Of a DNA stretch of 5,202 nt, positions 1 to 5,202 are shown one piece after another. The notes under the pieces are model-generated. The model searched no databases. It was not told the DNA's origin and saw nothing but the letters and a program-made list of their open reading frames with translations. This DNA comes from Gammaproteobacteria bacterium. Lineage in GTDB: Bacteria; Pseudomonadota; Gammaproteobacteria; Chromatiales; Chromatiaceae. The DNA is taken from contig JAHDCB010000120.1 of the NCBI GenBank assembly GCA_020630035.1, positions 1 through 5,202 on the forward strand. Reading direction: 5' to 3'. How positions within the stretch are numbered: the stretch's first letter is position 1; every line of letters begins with the position of its first letter. The translations under genes were made by a program, and so were the position numbers.

Positions 1-82
1 GAAACGAATTTTATGTGCCCCAGCTATTACGCCACATCAATTTGAATCACACCCCATGCCGATGGCTGAATTGACGTTATAG
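1..82 (+). other. Left flank, possible tail of an upstream gene
   Basis: Two + strand frames are open from the left edge. One runs to a TAG at 80-82 (27 codons including the stop) and the other to a TGA at 72-74. Either could be the last residues of an upstream gene, but the peptides are too short for me to recognise a family, and chance open frames of this length are common. No terminator with a T-tract is seen between this stretch and the gltB promoter. The function is unknown and the call is weak. Confidence 0.2.
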
Positions 83-99
83 CATAGCAATGAAATAAT
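71..99 (+). promoter_or_regulatory. Predicted sigma-70-type promoter for gltB
   Basis: A -35 hexamer TTGACG (71-76, 5 of 6 matches to TTGACA) is separated by exactly 17 bases from a -10 hexamer AATAAT (94-99, 5 of 6 matches to TATAAT). Transcription would begin near position 106, giving a leader of roughly 46 bases before the ATG at 152. The -10 overlaps the ATG at 98, so that upstream in-frame ATG would not be transcribed from this promoter. The hexamers and spacing are read directly; activity is inferred. Confidence 0.65.
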
Positions 100-128
100 G
101 CGCCGCATTTTGGCAAAAATTCTGGCGC
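100..128. repeat. Imperfect inverted repeat at the predicted gltB transcription start
   Basis: The outer arms GCGCC (100-104) and GGCGC (124-128) pair perfectly, with a possible G-T pair at 105/123. The inner arms ATTTT (107-111) and AAAAT (116-120) pair around the loop GGCA. Only one base on the left and two on the right interrupt the symmetry. No T-tract follows, so it does not look like a terminator. It sits just downstream of the -10 and over the predicted start, a position suited to an operator. If transcription starts near 106, most of the left outer arm would be missing from the RNA, which favours a DNA site over an RNA hairpin. The regulator is unknown. Confidence 0.4.
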
Positions 129-151
129 TATGGCAGGCAATCATTATTACT

Positions 152-3100
152 ATGAGTTATCACCAGTTACCTTCGCAATATGGTTTGTATCACCCCGGCA
201 ATGAACATGACGCCTGTGGTGTAGGCTTTGTTGCCCACACCCGGGGGCAGCAAAGCCATGCGATTATTGAGTACGGCCTGACCATTCTGCAACGTTTACA
301 TCACCGGGGTGCGGTGGGTGCTGATCCACGTGCTGGGGATGGAGCGGGGTTGTTGTTGCAGTTACCAGATCAGTTTTTGCGCGCGGTGGTGTCCTTCGAT
401 CTGCCAGAGCCGGGCTATTATGCCGTTGGTCAGGTCTTTCTGCCACAGGAGTCTGCGGCACGTGCTGAAATAGAGGCGACGATCAGGCATTATATTGAAG
501 CGGAAGGTCAGCAACTGATCGGTTGGCGTACGGTACCGGTGAATAATGCCGGACTTGGTGACAGTGTTCTGCCCACCGAACCTGTTATACGTCAGGTCTT
601 TATCGGTCGTGGTGTCTCCTGTACAGGCCAGGATGCATTTGAGCGTAAGCTGTTCGTCATTCGTAAACAAATTGAAAACCAGTTCAATGACGATGCTGCG
701 GAAAAGGTGTGTTACTTTTCTTCTTTGTCTTCGCGTACTCTGGTGTACAAGGGGATGTTGCTGGCAGATCAGGTCGGTGAATATTACCCTGACTTGCAGG
801 ATGAACGCATGGTTTCTGCGCTGGCTCTGGTGCATCAGCGCTTTTCAACCAATACCTTCCCAACCTGGGATTTGGCGCATCCATTCCGGATGATTGCGCA
901 CAATGGCGAAATTAACACAGTGCGCGGTAACGTGAACTGGATGGCGGCACGCCGACATGCGATGCATTCTGATGTGCTGGGTGACGATCTGGATAAGATC
1001 TGGCCGCTGATTCCCGCCGGGCAGTCGGACACAGCCTGTTTTGACAATGCATTGGAATTGCTGGTGATGAGCGGCTACTCGCTGGCCGAAGCGATGATGA
1101 TGCTGATTCCGGAGGCCTGGGAAGATCACCCTGAAATGGATGCTGCGCGTCGAGCGTTCTATGAATACCATGCCGCACTGATGGAGCCTTGGGACGGGCC
1201 AGCCGCAGTGGCGTTTACCGATGGTCGCCAGATTGGTGCCACCCTGGATCGGAACGGGTTGCGTCCGGCCCGATATGTCGTGACCGACGATGACCTGATT
1301 GTGCTGGGTTCAGAAGTGGGTGTATTGCCGATTCCTGAACACAAGATTGTTAAAAAGTGGCGCTTGCAACCCGGCAAAATGTTGCTGATTGATCTGGAGC
1401 AAGGTGGCATTATTGATGATGGCACCCTGAAGCAACAACTCTCTACGGCTAAACCATATCAAGACTGGCTGAATCAGAGTCAGATTCGCCTGGAAGACCA
1501 ACAGGAACCTGCCGGCAACCTGCCGGTAATAGCCGATCTGTTGTCACAACAACAAGCATTTGGCTATACCCAGGAAGACCTGAAGATCATCCTGGCGCCG
1601 ATGATTCTGCATGGACAGGAAGCAACCGGCTCTATGGGTGCGGACAATCCACCTGCTGTCCTGTCGCGTCGGGCGAAACATCTGTCGCACTATTTCAAAC
1701 AGTTGTTTGCCCAGGTGACCAACCCGCCGATAGACCCGATTCGTGAATCAATCGTGATGTCGCTGCTGACCCTGGTCGGGCCGCGTCCGAATCTGCTCGG
1801 ACACGATAATGACGAGCACAAACGGCTGGAGTGTCGCCAACCGATCCTGACCAACACTGACCTGGCGTGTATCCGCCATCTGGAAACCACGCAACGAGGG
1901 GTATTCCGCAGCAAGACACTGGAGCTGACCTATTCGGCGACCCAGGGTGCTGGTGGTATGGCAGCTGCGTTGCAGGCACTGTGTGCCGCTGCTGAAGTGG
2001 CGGTGCAGGCTGATACCAATATTCTGATTTTGTCAGATCGCCAGGTCAGCGCAGACCAGATTGCGATACCGGCATTACTGGCTACCTCGGCGGTGCATCA
2101 CCATCTGATTCAGCAGGGATTGCGTACCGAAACCGGCCTGGTCGTGGAAACCGGTGCCGCACTGGAAGTGCATCATTTTGCCACCCTCGCCGGCTATGGC
2201 GCGGAAGCGATCAATCCGTACCTGGCGTTTGCGACTTTGCAGGCATTGCAACCAGAGTTACCGGAAGTCTCCAGCACTGCACAGGCTGAACAGAACTATA
2301 TCCAGGCGATTGGCAAGGGGCTGCTGAAGGTAATGTCGAAGATGGGCATCTCCACCTACCAGTCTTATTGTGGTGCGCAAATCTTTGATGCAGTAGGTCT
2401 GCACCGTGATTTTGTTGCGGCTTATTTCCCCGGCACGCATACGGCGATAGATGGTATCGGCCTGCCGGAAGTTGCGGCGACTGCAGTTGAATGGCACCAG
2501 CAGGCGTATGGCAATGCGGAGATCTACCGTCGACAACTGGATGTTGGTGGTGACTATGCGCTGCGCCTGCGTGGCGAAGACCATATGTGGACTCCGGCAA
2601 CAGTCAGCAAGCTACAACATGCGGTGCGCAGTAATAACGCCGCCACCTATGCTGAGTATGCGCGGCAGATCGACGAACAGAATGAGCGCTTGCTGACTTT
2701 GCGTGGCCTGATGCGGCTACATACCCATGCTGAGCCACTGTCACTGGACGAGATAGAACCCGCCAGCGAGATCGTGAAACGCTTCTCTACCGGTGCCATG
2801 TCATTCGGCAGCATCTCGCATGAAGCCCATACGACGCTCGCCAAGGCGATGAACCAGATCGGTGGCAAATCGAACACAGGTGAAGGCGGAGAAGAGCCAG
2901 CCCGTTTTCAGCCATTGGCCGACGGGCAAGTGAACCCGGAACGTTCTGCGATCAAACAGGTGGCATCCGGTCGGTTTGGTGTGACGACCGAATATTTGGT
3001 GAATGCAGACGATATTCAGATCAAAATGGCACAGGGTGCCAAGCCAGGTGAGGGGGGGCAGTTGCCCGGCCACAAGGTGAATCAGCAGATCGCCAGGGTG

Positions 3101-4702
3101 CGACACTCTACCCCGGGTGTTGGCCTGATTTCACCGCCGCCACACCACGATATCTACTCTATCGAAGACCTGGCGCAGCTGATTCATGACCTGAAGAATG
3201 TACAGCCGCAGGCGCGGATCTCCGTCAAGCTGGTCTCCGAAATCGGGATTGGTACCGTCGCAGCCGGGGTCAGCAAGGCACATGCAGACCATATCACCAT
3301 CGCTGGTTATGATGGTGGTACCGGAGCCTCGCCCCTCACCTCACTGAAACATGCCGGATCCCCCTGGGAAATCGGGTTAGCCGAAACACAACAAACCTTA
3401 GTGCTGAACCGGCTACGCTCGCGTGTCAGTATTCAGGCAGATGGTGGTATGCGCACCGGACGTGACGTGGTCATTGCGGCCCTGCTGGGTGCAGATGAAA
3501 TTGGCTTTTCGACAGCGCCGCTGATTGCTGAAGGCTGCATCATGATGCGCAAATGCCACCTGAACACCTGTCCGGTCGGCATCGCGACCCAGGATCCGGA
3601 GCTGCGCCAACGGTTTACCGGGCAGCCGGAACATGTGATCAACTATTTCTTCTTCGTCGCGGAAGAAGTCCGTCAATTGATGGCGGAGTTGGGTTTTCGC
3701 ACCTTCCGGGAGATGATTGGCCAGAGTGACCGGCTGGATATGCGCACTGTGATTGATCACTGGAAGGCCAAGGGACTGGACTACAGTCGATTGTTGCAGC
3801 CGGCCATACCGTTGGACGGAGACACGGTATATTGCTCCGAAACACAAGACCATGGACTGGCCCGGGCGTTGGATCACCAACTGATCGCTCAGGCCAGGCC
3901 AGCACTGGAGCAGGGCCAGTCAGTTGAGATCGACATCCCGGTAGATAATACCAATCGCACTGTTGGCACTATGCTGTCTGGCCGCGTCGCAGAACGTTAT
4001 GGGCACACCGGATTGCCAGCAGATACGATTCGTATTCAGGCGCAAGGCATTGGTGGACAGTCGTTTGGTGCCTGGTTGGCGCACGGTATCACGCTCAAGC
4101 TGCATGGCGAAGCAAACGACTATGTTGGCAAGGGCCTGTCCGGTGGCAAACTGATTATCGCAGTGGCCGACGACCGCCGGATAGAACGGACAGATCAGAA
4201 TGTGATCGTCGGCAATACCGTGCTATTCGGCGCAATCAGTGGTCACTGCTACATCCAGGGCGTTGCCGGGGAACGGTTTGCTGTGCGCAATTCAGGAGCC
4301 CATACCGTGGTGGAAGGAGTCGGGGATCACGGTTGTGAATATATGACCGGTGGCGTGGTTGTGGTGCTTGGCGAGACTGGGCGTAACTTTGCGGCTGGCA
4401 TGTCCGGTGGCATTGCCTATGTGCTGGATCGCGATGGCCAGTTTGCTCAGCGTTGCAACCTGGAACAAGTCGCCTTAGAAACAATAGACCTGGTTGATAC
4501 TGGCACAGAAGAACAAGTGGCCCGGGACCCGCTGCGCTATGATGCAAGCCGTCTGTGCCAGATGATACAGCAGCATGCTGAATACACTGGCTCCACGGTT
4601 GCGCACGACCTCCTGAGTCATTGGGAAGATAGTTTGCCGTATTTCCGCAAAGTCGTCCCTGTGGACTATCGGCGCGCACTACTCGAACATACCATCACAT
4701 AA
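152..4702 (+). CDS. gltB: Glutamate synthase large (alpha) subunit, GltB
   Basis: This is the cytoplasmic GOGAT alpha subunit of ammonia assimilation: glutamine plus 2-oxoglutarate plus two electrons gives two glutamates. The predicted 1516 residues are close to the usual length of about 1500. Domains, numbered from the ATG at 152: (1) class II glutamine amidotransferase, about 22-415. Cys22 in DACGVGF is the expected nucleophile, exposed by removal of a 21-residue propeptide. HRGAVGAD, QRFSTNTFPTW (Q229), HNGEIN (N251) and DRNGLRPARY (366 on) are present. (2) Central domain, about 470-770. (3) FMN-binding synthase domain, about 810-1190, with RFSTGAMSFGS, QGAKPGEGGQLPG (Lys964), AGYDGGTGASP and ADGGMRTGRD. 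The 3Fe-4S ligands are C1129, C1135 and C1140 in C-x5-C-x4-CPVG. (4) GXGXG beta-helix, about 1250-1440, with GIGGQSFGAW (from 1299) and NDYVGKGLSGG. The C-terminus is typical (HAEYTGS, FRKVVPVDY). An in-frame ATG at 98 would add 18 residues, but it overlaps the predicted -10, lacks a Shine-Dalgarno and adds nothing family-like. ATG 152 itself has only a weak, distant AGG (135-137). gltD does not follow directly. Confidence 0.97.
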   Translation: MSYHQLPSQYGLYHPGNEHDACGVGFVAHTRGQQSHAIIEYGLTILQRLHHRGAVGADPRAGDGAGLLLQLPDQFLRAVVSFDLPEPGYYAVGQVFLPQESAARAEIEATIRHYIEAEGQQLIGWRTVPVNNAGLGDSVLPTEPVIRQVFIGRGVSCTGQDAFERKLFVIRKQIENQFNDDAAEKVCYFSSLSSRTLVYKGMLLADQVGEYYPDLQDERMVSALALVHQRFSTNTFPTWDLAHPFRMIAHNGEINTVRGNVNWMAARRHAMHSDVLGDDLDKIWPLIPAGQSDTACFDNALELLVMSGYSLAEAMMMLIPEAWEDHPEMDAARRAFYEYHAALMEPWDGPAAVAFTDGRQIGATLDRNGLRPARYVVTDDDLIVLGSEVGVLPIPEHKIVKKWRLQPGKMLLIDLEQGGIIDDGTLKQQLSTAKPYQDWLNQSQIRLEDQQEPAGNLPVIADLLSQQQAFGYTQEDLKIILAPMILHGQEATGSMGADNPPAVLSRRAKHLSHYFKQLFAQVTNPPIDPIRESIVMSLLTLVGPRPNLLGHDNDEHKRLECRQPILTNTDLACIRHLETTQRGVFRSKTLELTYSATQGAGGMAAALQALCAAAEVAVQADTNILILSDRQVSADQIAIPALLATSAVHHHLIQQGLRTETGLVVETGAALEVHHFATLAGYGAEAINPYLAFATLQALQPELPEVSSTAQAEQNYIQAIGKGLLKVMSKMGISTYQSYCGAQIFDAVGLHRDFVAAYFPGTHTAIDGIGLPEVAATAVEWHQQAYGNAEIYRRQLDVGGDYALRLRGEDHMWTPATVSKLQHAVRSNNAATYAEYARQIDEQNERLLTLRGLMRLHTHAEPLSLDEIEPASEIVKRFSTGAMSFGSISHEAHTTLAKAMNQIGGKSNTGEGGEEPARFQPLADGQVNPERSAIKQVASGRFGVTTEYLVNADDIQIKMAQGAKPGEGGQLPGHKVNQQIARVRHSTPGVGLISPPPHHDIYSIEDLAQLIHDLKNVQPQARISVKLVSEIGIGTVAAGVSKAHADHITIAGYDGGTGASPLTSLKHAGSPWEIGLAETQQTLVLNRLRSRVSIQADGGMRTGRDVVIAALLGADEIGFSTAPLIAEGCIMMRKCHLNTCPVGIATQDPELRQRFTGQPEHVINYFFFVAEEVRQLMAELGFRTFREMIGQSDRLDMRTVIDHWKAKGLDYSRLLQPAIPLDGDTVYCSETQDHGLARALDHQLIAQARPALEQGQSVEIDIPVDNTNRTVGTMLSGRVAERYGHTGLPADTIRIQAQGIGGQSFGAWLAHGITLKLHGEANDYVGKGLSGGKLIIAVADDRRIERTDQNVIVGNTVLFGAISGHCYIQGVAGERFAVRNSGAHTVVEGVGDHGCEYMTGGVVVVLGETGRNFAAGMSGGIAYVLDRDGQFAQRCNLEQVALETIDLVDTGTEEQVARDPLRYDASRLCQMIQQHAEYTGSTVAHDLLSHWEDSLPYFRKVVPVDYRRALLEHTIT

Positions 4703-4715
4703 GCTGTGCTGCAGC

Positions 4716-4722
4716 AAAGAGG
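4716..4722 (+). promoter_or_regulatory. Ribosome binding site for the DUF2442 gene
   Basis: AAAGAGG lies five bases before the ATG at 4728, inside the 25-base gap after the gltB stop. It is a much better Shine-Dalgarno match than anything before gltB and fixes the start of the small gene. No separate promoter hexamers are evident in the gap, so co-transcription with gltB is the simpler reading. Confidence 0.7.
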
Positions 4723-4727
4723 CGTTT

Positions 4728-4970
4728 ATGGAGCATTTGCCAGTCGTGATAGACGCAGAGTATCTGGGTGATTATAAAATCAAAATCACGTTCGATACCG
4801 GAGAGAAAAAGATTGCAGACTGTGCACAATGGCTTGAAGGTGGTGTGTTTGAGCCATTAGAAAATAAAGATTATTTTCAGAAATTTTTTGTTGATGGCTG
4901 GACGATATCCTGGCCAAATGGTGCTGATATTGCACCTGAGACGTTATACAAAAACAGTGAATTAGTCTGA
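4728..4970 (+). CDS. Small DUF2442-family protein
   Basis: This gene encodes 80 residues, stop TGA at 4968-4970. The pattern fits DUF2442: an early strand-rich segment (AEYLGDYKIKITFDTGEKK, about 11-29), then a short linker with a FEPLEN-type motif (about 41-46) and DYFQKFFVD (48-56), then the signature SWPNGADIAPETLY near the end (about 61-74). No signal peptide or membrane segment is seen, so it should be cytosolic. The family is known as stand-alone small proteins, as genes next to DUF4160 genes, and as the N-terminal domain of the helix-turn-helix protein NE0471 of Nitrosomonas europaea. Here neither a DUF4160 gene nor a fused helix-turn-helix domain is present. Its molecular function is not established. 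By hand count its GC is about 40 percent, below most of the sampled gltB, which suggests an acquired gene. It starts 25 bases after gltB with a strong ribosome binding site and is probably on the same transcript. Confidence 0.85.
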   Translation: MEHLPVVIDAEYLGDYKIKITFDTGEKKIADCAQWLEGGVFEPLENKDYFQKFFVDGWTISWPNGADIAPETLYKNSELV

Positions 4971-5149
4971 TGCATTTTGCCAGTGGCTTAATTGAAGGTT
5001 GTCCATCGTGGCACACCACATGACAACGGGTCATGATTTAGCAACGGGTGTGTATTGAGACACCGGAGAACCTTTCTTGAAAACAGCCACACAGGTGATT
5101 ATTCCACTGCACATAACAGGCGTTCCCGGGTCTGCTCTTCCAAGGGTGT
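4971..5149. other. Intergenic region without a supportable gene
   Basis: No open frame with a plausible ribosome binding site and family resemblance is seen on either strand. The stretch holds minor symmetric elements: GTGG/CCAC (5008-5019), the hairpin at 5019-5035, a repeated CAACGGGT (5024-5031 and 5042-5049), and GGTGT/ACACC (5047-5064). None is followed by a strong T-tract. I see no tRNA-like fold. Confidence 0.6.
5019..5035 (+). terminator. Weak candidate terminator or hairpin after the DUF2442 gene
   Basis: CATGAC (5019-5024) and GTCATG (5030-5035) form a perfect six-base-pair stem around the loop AACGG, 49 bases after the DUF2442 stop codon. The following bases ATTTAGC are only slightly T-rich, and the stem is half A-T, so intrinsic termination would be inefficient at best. 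It could equally be a protein-binding palindrome or a chance hairpin. Confidence 0.25.
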
Positions 5150-5192
5150 CTGCGGCCTGGATGGCCGCAGCCGAGCCCCCATGGATGGGTTT
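5150..5192 (+). repeat. Paired hairpins each carrying GGATGG, likely interspersed intergenic repeat
   Basis: The first hairpin is a perfect eight-base-pair stem, CTGCGGCC (5150-5157) with GGCCGCAG (5163-5170), and the loop TGGAT. The second is GAGCCC (5173-5178) with GGGTTT (5187-5192), six pairs including two G-T pairs, and the loop CCATGGAT. Both present GGA in the loop within TGGATGG, and the two GGA triplets start 24 bases apart. No T-tract follows either stem. From memory, similar two-hairpin sequences are widespread between genes in Pseudomonas and marine gammaproteobacteria, so this is probably one copy of a dispersed repeat whose right end may lie outside the window. Its functional strand is uncertain. 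The loop sequences also resemble CsrA/RsmA sites. Confidence 0.55.
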
Positions 5193-5202
5193 ATGGCGTA
5201 CC

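Noticed and set aside
110..150. Possible sigma-54 (-24/-12) promoter around the TGGCA sequences before gltB
   Set aside because: TGGCA occurs, but no GC-containing -12 element stands at the required spacing, whereas a sigma-70-type promoter fits well just upstream.
3052..3058. Run of seven G within the gltB synthase domain
   Set aside because: The frame is intact and the run encodes part of the conserved GEGGQLPG motif, so it is not evidence of phase variation or a frameshift.
3413..3880. Open frame of 155 codons on the - strand inside gltB, and several others on both strands (for example 2211-2600 and 4236-4679 on the - strand)
   Set aside because: They lie wholly inside the intact, well-recognised gltB reading frame, show no family resemblance, and are expected shadows of a long coding sequence.
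4786..5034. Open frame of 82 codons on the - strand overlapping the DUF2442 gene
   Set aside because: It runs antisense across most of a gene with a recognised family signature and a good ribosome binding site, and its own product resembles nothing I know.
5077..5105. Possible promoter TTGAAA with a 17-base spacer to TATTCC, upstream of the paired hairpins
   Set aside because: The -10 candidate matches only 3 of 6 positions, which is within chance expectation for this stretch.
5161..5202. ATG starts at 5161 and 5181 open to the right edge, possibly the start of gltD
   Set aside because: Both lie within the paired hairpins, lack a Shine-Dalgarno, and the short peptides do not resemble the start of GltD. 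They are better explained by the repeat.

Overview
This window is dominated by one gene, gltB. It encodes the large (alpha) subunit of glutamate synthase (GOGAT), about 1516 residues, and fills positions 152-4702 on the + strand. Every recognisable part of the enzyme is intact: the N-terminal Cys amidotransferase domain, the central linker domain, the FMN-binding synthase domain with its 3Fe-4S cysteines, and the C-terminal GXGXG beta-helix. The protein type, its short propeptide, the moderate base composition and a repeat in the right flank suggest a gammaproteobacterium or close relative. I cannot name a genus.

Layout. Positions 1-97 hold a short non-coding stretch, possibly with the tail of an upstream gene, and a good sigma-70-type promoter (TTGACG, 17 bases, AATAAT). 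An imperfect inverted repeat lies over the predicted transcription start. gltB follows. After a 25-base gap with a clear ribosome binding site comes a small AT-rich gene (4728-4970) for an 80-residue DUF2442 protein. The last 232 bases contain no supportable gene. They hold a short hairpin, a small direct repeat, and at the right edge two consecutive hairpins that each carry a GGATGG motif.

How it works together. GltB combines glutamine and 2-oxoglutarate into two glutamates and normally needs the GltD subunit for electron input from NAD(P)H. gltD usually follows gltB directly. Here the small DUF2442 gene and a hairpin-containing gap come next, and any gltD must lie beyond the window. The DUF2442 gene is probably co-transcribed with gltB, but nothing in the sequence ties its function to glutamate synthesis.

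I found no convincing new multi-gene system. The points most worth checking are the paired GGA-loop hairpins at 5150-5192, the insertion of a DUF2442 gene where gltD is expected, and the promoter and inverted-repeat arrangement that also decides the gltB start.
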